Below are positions 1 through 6,737 of a stretch of 11,518 bases of DNA, one piece after another (the first letter of the stretch is position 1; every line of letters begins with the position of its first letter). The stretch lies in the NCBI GenBank assembly GCA_022793565.1, contig JAAWDC010000107.1, forward strand, positions 1 to 11,518. The letters are read 5' to 3'. This DNA comes from Bacilli bacterium. GTDB taxonomy: Bacteria; Bacillota_I; Bacilli_A; RF39; UBA660. The notes under the pieces are model-generated. The model saw only the letters and a program-made list of their open reading frames with translations. It ran no database searches and had not been told where the DNA came from. The position numbers and the translations under genes were made by a program.

Positions 1-835
1 CTTTGGATGTATCAAAGCTACTTAAGTCTAATGTACTAAGAACACAACAATACGAAAACATATAACTCATATTTGTCACGTTGGCTGTATCAAAATTACT
101 TAAATCTAACTCAGTCAACACTTTACAATTTGAAAACATTTGACTCATATTTGTTACACTCGATGTATTAAAATTACTTAAGTCTATCGTCCTCAGCAAA
201 CTACAATTTGCAAACATTTGATTCATATTGGTGACTTTAGATGTGTTAAATTCCATATCTAGAGTTGTTAACTTAGAACACTCCAAAAACATTTGGCTCA
301 TATTTGTTACACTCGATGTATCAAAATTACTTAAATCTAACTCAGTCAAAGTATAACAATTCCAGAACATACCAGTCATTGTTGTTACATTTGAAGTATT
401 AAAATTGCTTAAATCTATATTAGTAAGAAAACCACAATACGAAAACATTTGACTCATATTCGTTACTTTAGATGTATCAAAGCTACTCAAATCTATAGTA
501 AGGGTATGACTAGCCGAAAACATATTACTCATATTGGTTACATTTGAGGTATCAAAACTACTTAAATCTATTGCAGTAAAAGCGTAACAATCCCAAAACA
601 TTAAACTCATGTTTGTTACTTGAGATGTATTAAAGTTACTTAAATCTAGGTTAGTAAGAGAGCGGCAATCACCAAACATTCGATTCATATCGGTTACCTG
701 AGATGTATCAAAACTACTTAAGTCTAACACAGTAAGGGAACGACAAGACAAAAATATTTGACTCATATCCGTTACTTTAGATGTATCAAAATTACTTAAG
801 TTTACCGCAGTAAGCAAACCACAATACGAAAACAT
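1..835 (-). repeat. Tandem 78-bp (26-aa) BspA/DUF285 leucine-rich repeats, 10 full units plus one partial
   Basis: The coding strand carries a 78-nt period encoding the pattern MFxxCxxLTxLDLSNFDTSxVTNMSx. I read ten complete units starting at M576 (codon at 835) and part of an eleventh that runs off the window. For example, the CTTAAATCTA-type core occurs on the plus strand at 21, 99 and 177, exactly 78 nt apart. Two units are one residue shorter (25 aa): the fifth, MFSASHTLTIDLSSF..., and the eighth, with LTTLDMEFNTS. The fifth also lacks the usual Cys. All changes keep the reading frame. Confidence 0.93.
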
Positions 836-2560
836 ATTACGCATATTGGTTACTTTTCTAGTATCTAGATATTCCATGCCTTCAATTGAACTTAATTTAT
901 CAAATTGATGGAATAGATAACTGCTATTGGGATTCAAAAGAATCTTTGTATCTCCCTGAATATAGGCTGTATAAGTTACTTCTCCTTCTTCATGATTGGG
1001 AACGATATATCCTACCACTCCCCAGTTCTTTGTCTCTGATAAATCAAATGTCTCGATTGCTTCTTTTATATCATTAATCCTGTTTTGAAATATAACTTTT
1101 GTAATAGAAGATTTATACTTCCATATATCTACATTCTCGTATGCTCCTACGCTTCGTAATATTGGAGGTGAATACTGATAAACATCTCCATTCATTGCTT
1201 TTGTTATCGTTAATTTGGACCATTCCCCTCTTAATAATACGTCACCCTCTGGCATTATAAAATATTCTTCAGATGGTCTCTTTACTCCTTCTGTTACAAT
1301 CTTCCATCCTTTAAATTGATATCCTGCACAACTTATTTGCTCTCCAACCACTACATTCTCGTATACATACCGTTTCTCCATCTCTGGTATATTACTTACA
1401 ACACATCCACTGGGTGTATTCCCCTCATAAATCACTGTATATTGGTTTTTGATTCTCGGTGTTTTCGTCTCTTCTATTTCTTCTGTTATTTCTCCTACTT
1501 CACTTTCTATTTTAATCCCTTTGCTTGTCGGATATACCCCTTCTACCTTCTGATATTTTTCTTTTAATCCTATATCTATCGTCATCTGGGGACTTTTCCC
1601 AGTATCCATATAGTCTAAATTCCATGTAATAGTTTGAGATTCTTTATCTAAACTGATTTTTCCTTGAGTTACTTCTATTTTCTTCTCATCTTCTACTTCA
1701 AAATAACTATGATCTATTCTTTCTTCTACTTGAAACCTATCATAAGAATCGGGTACAATTGATGCCTTATTTAATTCTTGATCCAATGTATCTAATCCCG
1801 CTATATACTGATGATCACTTACTTCTTTTAAAGTTTCTTCAACCCATCCATACCCTGCATATCTTACTAAATTTACTACTAAATATGGATATTTCTCTTT
1901 TAAATATGTATAATATCCTTTTTCATTTGGATTATCCCTATTAGGAGTTCCAGCTGTTACTACTACTACAACACATGTTCTTCCTTTTTCATACTGATAA
2001 TTCTCTAATACATCATTTACTTTCAAAAATCCCTGATAAAGACTTCTTCCATCTTTATCATAAATCCCTGCAACTGAATTTTCCAATCTCTCTTTATCAT
2101 CTGTCAAATCTGTTAATATATCTGCTGTTTTTGAGAATGTAATAAGTGATACTTTGTTCCCAACGGTTGAAAGAAATTCATCAAATACAAGGCTCATTGC
2201 CTTTTTTGCTTGTTCCAACTTCTTTTCTCTCATTGATTCCGATATATCCATTAACAAAATAAGATCTGTATATTTTTGTTCTTTCTTTTGGACTGTATCA
2301 ATATCTATCGTAACTCTTGCCTGGTCTTTTCCAACCCATTTCGCACTTTTTTCTATCTTATAACTTCCTGGCTCTCTTTCATTATAATTTAATGTTTGAC
2401 TAAGAATTGATACACTACTTACTGGATCCATTGTGGCATAGGAGCTATAAAAACCACCTAACAATACAAGAAAGAATCCTATGATTACTATCAAACCTAA
2501 AATATATTTTTTCTTTGGAACTGCTTTTTTCTTTGAAACTTCTTTTTTCTTTTCTCTCAT
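1..2560 (-). CDS. Surface protein: vWA domain + InlB-like repeat + BspA-type leucine-rich repeats (C-terminus outside window)
   Basis: The frame is open from an ATG at 2560 to the left edge (853 codons visible), so the C-terminus and any wall anchor are not seen. GGAGGA lies 7 nt upstream of the ATG. A Lys-rich start is followed by a membrane segment (residues 19-40) ending in SSYA, a possible signal-peptidase site or an uncleaved anchor. Residues about 98-260 are a von Willebrand A domain with the MIDAS motif DISES (D105-S109). The later MIDAS positions look degenerate: R172 where Thr is usual, and TAG with A203 where TDG is usual. Residues about 370-448 resemble the Listeria-Bacteroides/InlB B repeat (GYQFKGWK, then MPEGD...GEW). 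From M576 on there are BspA/DUF285 repeats after a cap containing LDTRKVTNM. Known members are cell-surface adhesion or host-interaction proteins; that role here is inferred. It is transcribed from its own promoter, divergently from the lipoprotein gene. Confidence 0.93.
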   Translation of the reverse strand, partial: MREKKKEVSKKKAVPKKKYILGLIVIIGFFLVLLGGFYSSYATMDPVSSVSILSQTLNYNEREPGSYKIEKSAKWVGKDQARVTIDIDTVQKKEQKYTDLILLMDISESMREKKLEQAKKAMSLVFDEFLSTVGNKVSLITFSKTADILTDLTDDKERLENSVAGIYDKDGRSLYQGFLKVNDVLENYQYEKGRTCVVVVVTAGTPNRDNPNEKGYYTYLKEKYPYLVVNLVRYAGYGWVEETLKEVSDHQYIAGLDTLDQELNKASIVPDSYDRFQVEERIDHSYFEVEDEKKIEVTQGKISLDKESQTITWNLDYMDTGKSPQMTIDIGLKEKYQKVEGVYPTSKGIKIESEVGEITEEIEETKTPRIKNQYTVIYEGNTPSGCVVSNIPEMEKRYVYENVVVGEQISCAGYQFKGWKIVTEGVKRPSEEYFIMPEGDVLLRGEWSKLTITKAMNGDVYQYSPPILRSVGAYENVDIWKYKSSITKVIFQNRINDIKEAIETFDLSETKNWGVVGYIVPNHEEGEVTYTAYIQGDTKILLNPNSSYLFHQFDKLSSIEGMEYLDTRKVTNMRNMFSYCGLLTAVNLSNFDTSKVTDMSQIFLSCRSLTVLDLSSFDTSQVTDMNRMFGDCRSLTNLDLSNFNTSQVTNMSLMFWDCYAFTAIDLSSFDTSNVTNMSNMFSASHTLTIDLSSFDTSKVTNMSQMFSYCGFLTNIDLSNFNTSNVTTMTGMFWNCYTLTELDLSNFDTSSVTNMSQMFLECSKLTTLDMEFNTSKVTNMNQMFANCSLLRTIDLSNFNTSSVTNMSQMFSNCKVLTELDLSNFDTANVTNMSYMFSYCCVLSTLDLSSFDTSK

Positions 2561-2583
2561 CCTATACTCCTCCTTTTATACTC

Positions 2584-2612
2584 ATTATACCTTGCCCCGG
2601 AGTGTTTAACAA
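2584..2612 (-). promoter_or_regulatory. Sigma-A-like promoter of the vWA/BspA gene
   Basis: On the minus strand, TTGTTA (2612-2607) and a perfect TATAAT (2589-2584) are separated by 17 nt. The expected transcription start is about 15-20 nt upstream of the ATG at 2560, which leaves room for the GGAGGA ribosome binding site at 2573-2568. The spacer contains an unusually GC-rich patch (CCGGGG) for this AT-rich sequence. Confidence 0.7.
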
Positions 2613-2776
2613 GAAAAAGTTTTAAATCCATAAATGCTTTAAAATTTTATAATGGTTAACTTAAAGTAAAAAATATTTACACACTACCAATCAAGATCGA
2701 TATTCACTTTTACCAAATTCAGATCTAGTATAATAAATTGTCAACAATTTAAAATCAAAAAAAGAGACGATAAGAA

Positions 2777-2806
2777 TTGACAATAGCGATTTTCGAGCGA
2801 TAAAAT
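2777..2806 (+). promoter_or_regulatory. Sigma-A-like promoter of the thioredoxin-like lipoprotein gene
   Basis: A perfect TTGACA (2777-2782) is followed 18 nt later by TAAAAT (2801-2806). Transcription would start near 2813, downstream of an in-frame ATG at 2805, so that ATG cannot be the start codon. Just upstream (2737-2748) is ATTGT-CA-ACAAT, a short inverted repeat with arms ATTGT/ACAAT, which could be an operator; this is speculative. The remaining intergenic sequence, 2613-2736, shows nothing I can name. Confidence 0.65.
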
Positions 2807-2834
2807 GGATACTAGAAAAAGATTGGAGAAAAGT

Positions 2835-3233
2835 ATGAAAAAATATGGAATACTACTAATCCTATTCATATCATGTTGTATGATGAGTGGATGTACAAAA
2901 AACTATCTGGTTGAAATTTCATACGATGAGTACAAACAACTATTAGAGAATAAAGAAACATTTGTCTTAGAGGTTATGAAAAATGATTGTATCTCATGCA
3001 AAGGAATTCGCCCAAAACTGAAAAAGATTGCTGAAAAACATAAAATTGAAATTAAATACATCGATCTAGGAAAATTAAAAGAAGAACAAATTGATACTTT
3101 TGGAGTATCCGCAACACCAACCATTATCTTCTATACAGAGGGAGAAGAAGAAACTACTTCCGCTAGAATTGAAGGAAATATTTCAGAGAAAAAGATTATT
3201 GAAAAATTTAAAGCAAGTAGTTTTATTAAATAA
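2835..3233 (+). CDS. Thioredoxin-like lipoprotein (CxxC), extracytoplasmic
   Basis: The protein has 132 residues from the ATG at 2835. I chose this start because GGAG lies 6 nt upstream, the promoter at 2777-2806 excludes the ATG at 2805, and the resulting N-terminus is a clean lipoprotein signal: MKKYG, a hydrophobic stretch, then a lipobox MSGC with C20 as the lipidated residue. The mature part has a thioredoxin fold: a beta strand (FVLEV), the active site C52-I-S-C55, a helix (KLKKIAEKH), a second strand (KYIDLG) and the cis-proline segment SATPT (P95). This suggests a membrane-tethered thiol-disulfide oxidoreductase on the outer face of the cell. Its substrate is unknown; reduction of exported proteins, cytochrome c maturation factors or spore proteins are all possible. 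It is monocistronic, with its own promoter and a terminator immediately after the stop codon. Confidence 0.85.
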   Translation: MKKYGILLILFISCCMMSGCTKNYLVEISYDEYKQLLENKETFVLEVMKNDCISCKGIRPKLKKIAEKHKIEIKYIDLGKLKEEQIDTFGVSATPTIIFYTEGEEETTSARIEGNISEKKIIEKFKASSFIK

Positions 3234-3279
3234 AAGATCAGTTCAGGAATACAAAAAATTCCGTGAATTGATCTTTTTT
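3232..3279 (+). terminator. Intrinsic terminator, probably bidirectional (lipoprotein gene / trmL operon)
   Basis: A long hairpin begins at the stop codon of the lipoprotein gene. AAAGATCA (3233-3240) pairs with TGATCTTT (3269-3276). The stem continues through a G-U pair and TTCA/TGAA, then GGAAT/ATTCC closing a 7-nt A-rich loop, with a single bulged G at 3263. A run of T follows on the plus strand (3274-3279). Read on the minus strand, the same hairpin lies about 15 nt after the trmL stop and is followed by TTTTATTT, so it can serve both converging transcripts. Confidence 0.8.
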
Positions 3280-3291
3280 ATATAAAAAAGA

Positions 3292-3804
3292 TTACTCTTC
3301 TCTTTCTAAGTAATCTTTTCCTTTATGTGGTTCTTCAAACAGTAATGTACCATAATCTTGCTGTCGCAAAACTTCATATACACAGATTGCAACACAATTA
3401 GAAAGGTTTAATGCTCGAACATTAGATGTCATTGGAATCCTCATACAGTGGTTTAAATCTTTTTGTAGAATCTCTTTTGGAATACCCGTAGATTCCTTCC
3501 CAAAGATCAAATAAATGTCTCTAGAAGAATCACTATAATCAAAACTTGTATGTGGCTTATGCCCATATCTAGTAAAATAATAATAATCTCCTTGGTTTTG
3601 CATTTGAAAGTCATCAAAACTATCATAAACCTTGTACTGCAATTGATCGATATAATTAACCCCACTTCTTCGCAAATGGGCATCATCAATTTCAAAACCT
3701 AGAGGTCGTATCAAATGTAGAAAACTTCCCGTCGCAACACAAGTCCTCATTATATTCCCAGTATTTTGAGGAATCTCTGGTTGATATAAAACAATATGAA
3801 TCAT
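3292..3804 (-). CDS. trmL: tRNA (cytidine(34)-2'-O)-methyltransferase, TrmL/CspR family
   Basis: This 170-residue protein matches the usual TrmL length and has the SPOUT-fold motifs in order: NTGNIMRTC (14-22), FGKESTGIP (101-109), and MRIPMTSNVRALNLSNCVA (121-139), which forms the knotted SAM site. The family transfers a methyl group from SAM to the 2'-OH of the wobble nucleotide (position 34) of certain leucine tRNAs and acts in the cytosol as a dimer. Its start overlaps the stop of the upstream thioredoxin-fold gene by 4 nt (ATGA, 3801-3804), which implies translational coupling and a shared transcript. It is the last gene of the U32 operon. Confidence in the family is high; tRNA specificity is taken from the family. 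Confidence 0.94.
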   Translation of the reverse strand: MIHIVLYQPEIPQNTGNIMRTCVATGSFLHLIRPLGFEIDDAHLRRSGVNYIDQLQYKVYDSFDDFQMQNQGDYYYFTRYGHKPHTSFDYSDSSRDIYLIFGKESTGIPKEILQKDLNHCMRIPMTSNVRALNLSNCVAICVYEVLRQQDYGTLLFEEPHKGKDYLEREE

Positions 3805-4340
3805 TGGCTAACCACCTGATGTTGATCTAAAAATTCTTCAACCATTCTACTAGAGTATTGATCCCCAACAGGAATTTTTAAAATATCTTCTACTTTTCCA
3901 TTCTCAAAAACTAAAATTGAAGGATATTTTTCCAACGAACTACCATAGAACTTATTGAATTCCTTAAAAAACGAAGAAATTTTATTCGTTTTACCAAGAT
4001 TCAAATAAACAACCTCATCTTCTAATTTTCTCTTTCGAATAATACGATTAAAATCTAACTCAAAGGTGCGACATAAATCATCCTGAACAGCACACACATA
4101 AATTACTGCATTGGGATTTTCTCTTACAAAATTATAAATTTCATTTCGATTAATCTCTTGATGGAGAGTTTCACTAATTACTGGAATATTAAGTTTATAA
4201 TTTACCTTGTTTAAATATAAATTCCTAATAAATAAAACCAACAAAATAGTAACAATAAACAAAATAATTAACTTCACATAACCATAGAAAAGATTAGTTG
4301 TATTCATCTTCTGCTCTGTGCTTGTCTCCTTCCGCATCAT
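3801..4340 (-). CDS. Membrane-anchored thioredoxin-fold protein with DxxC instead of CxxC
   Basis: The protein has 179 residues. A single transmembrane helix lies at about 22-40 after a short charged N-terminus; the rest is probably extracytoplasmic. The second half looks like thioredoxin: a strand VIYVCA (79-84), then DDLCRTFELDF at the active-site position, a strand VVYLNLG (110-116) and a cis-Pro segment KYPSILVFENGKV (P140). Aligned by eye to the thioredoxin WCxxC region, the first catalytic Cys is D87 and only the second, C90, remains; another Cys is at C83. This argues against ordinary dithiol redox chemistry, though C83/C90 could form a non-standard pair. AAGGA lies 9 nt before the first of two adjacent ATGs; the start at 4337 is equally possible. 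It sits 44 nt after the U32 gene and overlaps trmL by 4 nt. I do not recognise a named family with certainty. Confidence 0.75.
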   Translation of the reverse strand: MMRKETSTEQKMNTTNLFYGYVKLIILFIVTILLVLFIRNLYLNKVNYKLNIPVISETLHQEINRNEIYNFVRENPNAVIYVCAVQDDLCRTFELDFNRIIRKRKLEDEVVYLNLGKTNKISSFFKEFNKFYGSSLEKYPSILVFENGKVEDILKIPVGDQYSSRMVEEFLDQHQVVSQ

Positions 4341-4384
4341 AGATCACCATCCTTGTTTTTATTCTAACATAAAACTAAAAATAT

Positions 4385-6631
4385 CTAAAGCACCTTTCTC
4401 TGTTTTTTTATTACATCTCGTACTTCCGTAGCCGTCTCATGTAAAAATTCAAAACGGAAAAAACAAATTCCAAGAGCTCGATAAGAATTTATATTCCTCT
4501 CTATTGGAGTATGATAAAAAATATGTGTCAATTCTTTTGATTGTATTAGTGGATAAATCGCTCCATTTCGATCACGAAGAGAATAGGACTTTCCTAAATG
4601 ACAACAATTACAAGAACCTTTTTCTTTACCAAAAGCATAAGAAACTGGACAGTATTTAGTAATCATTGCCTCTATATGACCATACAAAATAACTTCTATA
4701 TCTGAAGCATCACAGTGCTGAACAATATCCTGTACCTGATCGACCGAACACTCGATAGATAACGTAACCCTTTTTACTCCAAACAAATTTAATTGGTGAA
4801 CCATAGAAGAGTTCGCAACATTCAAAAAATAATCGCTTACTACATCATTACAAGAACCATAAGCAAAAACAGCACCCAAATCAGAGGCAAGAATTCGTTC
4901 TTTTTGAAAAATTGGATAAGAACGATTCACACGATCTGGACGATAATAAATACATATTTGATCCTTATACTCTTGATATAAAGAAAAATCCGGAGTATAA
5001 AACTCGTTAATTTCCATTTCCATACAAGAAAGAAGTTGCTCCTTAGTACGAACCAAAGCAGTATAGACGATAGGACGATCAACTGTATCCTTGTGCTGCG
5101 GTTGAAATAAAACCACATTCTCTTCAAAATCATCATAAGAGTCATTTTCACGAAGATGCTGTAATTCTTCTAAAGCCTGTCTACGTAGTTCGTTTAACAA
5201 ACTAATTGGAATAAATAGATCAGAATCCATATCAATTTGGATATCAGAAACAGCAAAACAAGTATCCCCTGTCTTTTTTAACTGCGAAAGTACTCGTTCT
5301 TCTGTAGTAGGTGTTTTTGCTGCTTTCTCTAAAAAAGCCCCCTCTTTTTTAACTGTATGAACTCCATCATGAACTGTCAAAATAAACGACTGAGGAAAAT
5401 GAGCAACTACTTGCATTTGAACTGGAATTTTCTTCAAAGAATAACTTTCTAATTGTTTTAAAAGATCTCGGTCTAAAGTCTTCATCACTGTATCTCCAAC
5501 ATGAACAGAAACTTTATGATCTAAAAACACATGATCTAAAGCATTTCCCGAACGAATCAAACGATCTGAAGAATCATAAAGAAAATTAACGATCATTCCT
5601 GTCTCTGACTCTAAAAAGCGAATTCCATCTTCTTGATTCAATGCTTGAGATAAGACAATTTCAACTTTTTGATTATTTATAGATACAACACGACCGATAG
5701 GATATCCAATATGATTAGGACTTTTAATATTCATAAGCTGATCCTGTTTAGAATTAAAAAGAAATCCATCCGTAAATTCCCGATTAAACAAAGAAAGTAA
5801 ATGCTGTTGATCCTCTTTCGTTAATAAATACGGCTGTTGTTTTAAATAACCATCCATTAATTTTCGATATAAAGATACAATAAATCCAATTGTAGTAGGA
5901 GACTTCATCCTTCCTTCAATTTTAAAACTAGTTACTTTAGATTCCATTAAAAGTGGAATATGTCCCATACTATTTAATTCTCTAGGACTAAGTAAATAAT
6001 TTCCATTCATAGAAATATTCCCTCCATCCTCTAATAATTGAAAAGGTAGGCGACAAATTCCAGCACATTCTCCTCGATTCCCACTTCTAGAAAGTAACAA
6101 ACTACTAAATAGACATTGTCCTGAATAACAAACACAAAGAGCCCCATGGATAAAACATTCTATTTCTAATGACGTATCTAATTGATTAATCTCTTCTAAA
6201 CTCATCTCTCTTGCAACTACAACCCTAGTTACTCCCAATTCTTCCAATAATCGAAGAGATTCCCGGTTATGATTGTGAAGTTGTGTAGATGCATGAATTT
6301 CTAAATTAGGGAACTTTTTTCGTACCATAGAAATAAGTCCAAGATCTTGTACAATTATGGCATCTACAAAATGATGATATAAAAAGGAAACATATTCTAA
6401 AACTTCTTCGAGTTCTTCTTCATAAATCATAGTGTTTACCGTTACATAAATTTTAACACCAAATAAATGACAGTAGGAAATAGCCTTTTTCATTTCCTCT
6501 TCATCAAAGTTAGAAGCAAACTTTCTAGCACCAAATCGCTTTCCACCCAAATAAACTGCATCCGCCCCATGATGAATCGCCTGTTTTAATGTTTCAAAAT
6601 CCCCTGCTGGCGCAAGCAATTCTTTTTTCAT
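4385..6631 (-). CDS. U32 peptidase-family protein with DUF3656, RlhA-like (probable 23S rRNA hydroxylation factor)
   Basis: The protein has 748 residues. The start is the ATG at 6631, preceded by GAGGTGG at 6 nt; an in-frame GTG at 6640 lies inside that ribosome binding site and is rejected. The N-terminus ELLAPAGDFETLKQAIHHGADAVYLGG-type TIM-barrel opening is characteristic, as is the U32 signature ECFIHGALCVCYSGQCLFS near residues 158-176. Cysteines at 166, 173, 189 and 193 match the set expected to hold an iron-sulfur cluster in RlhA-type proteins. A beta-domain and a DUF3656 segment follow (about 300-500). A C-terminal part carries a further Cys cluster (KYCPVSYAFGK, CNCC) and DRNGAIYPL, as in long Bacillota members. 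E. coli RlhA takes part in hydroxylation of 23S rRNA C2501, and other U32 proteins (TrhP, UbiU/V) also support hydroxylations. Despite the family name, peptidase activity is unlikely. It heads the operon that ends in trmL. Confidence 0.88.
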   Translation of the reverse strand: MKKELLAPAGDFETLKQAIHHGADAVYLGGKRFGARKFASNFDEEEMKKAISYCHLFGVKIYVTVNTMIYEEELEEVLEYVSFLYHHFVDAIIVQDLGLISMVRKKFPNLEIHASTQLHNHNRESLRLLEELGVTRVVVAREMSLEEINQLDTSLEIECFIHGALCVCYSGQCLFSSLLLSRSGNRGECAGICRLPFQLLEDGGNISMNGNYLLSPRELNSMGHIPLLMESKVTSFKIEGRMKSPTTIGFIVSLYRKLMDGYLKQQPYLLTKEDQQHLLSLFNREFTDGFLFNSKQDQLMNIKSPNHIGYPIGRVVSINNQKVEIVLSQALNQEDGIRFLESETGMIVNFLYDSSDRLIRSGNALDHVFLDHKVSVHVGDTVMKTLDRDLLKQLESYSLKKIPVQMQVVAHFPQSFILTVHDGVHTVKKEGAFLEKAAKTPTTEERVLSQLKKTGDTCFAVSDIQIDMDSDLFIPISLLNELRRQALEELQHLRENDSYDDFEENVVLFQPQHKDTVDRPIVYTALVRTKEQLLSCMEMEINEFYTPDFSLYQEYKDQICIYYRPDRVNRSYPIFQKERILASDLGAVFAYGSCNDVVSDYFLNVANSSMVHQLNLFGVKRVTLSIECSVDQVQDIVQHCDASDIEVILYGHIEAMITKYCPVSYAFGKEKGSCNCCHLGKSYSLRDRNGAIYPLIQSKELTHIFYHTPIERNINSYRALGICFFRFEFLHETATEVRDVIKKQRKVL

Positions 6632-6684
6632 AGATACCACCTCAACTTCTATAAGTATACCATAATTATAGAAAACGAACTATG

Positions 6685-6690
6685 TATAAT
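6685..6690 (+). promoter_or_regulatory. Possible -10 element for the GT-C-like gene
   Basis: A perfect TATAAT lies 48 nt before the ATG at 6738, but there is no recognisable TTGACA at the right distance. A second, near-duplicate AT-rich segment (AGAAAATGAA then TATGAT, 6691-6709) follows it. The 106-bp divergent region 6632-6737 must also hold the promoter of the U32 operon, for which I found only weak candidates. Confidence 0.3.
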
Positions 6691-6737
6691 AGAAAATGAA
6701 ATCTATGATAAAATAATTCTAGAAAGGATCTACTACC

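Noticed and set aside
1..835. CRISPR-like appearance of regularly spaced repeats at the left end
   Set aside because: The 78-nt period is in frame with an open coding sequence and translates to BspA leucine-rich repeats; there are no unique spacers between identical repeats.
886..2363. Several plus-strand open frames of 60-80 codons (886-1077, 1316-1567, 1759-1944, 2154-2363)
   Set aside because: They lie antisense to the vWA/BspA gene, have low-complexity Leu/Tyr/Phe/Ile-rich translations, no ribosome binding sites and no recognisable domains. They are shadows of the minus-strand coding sequence.
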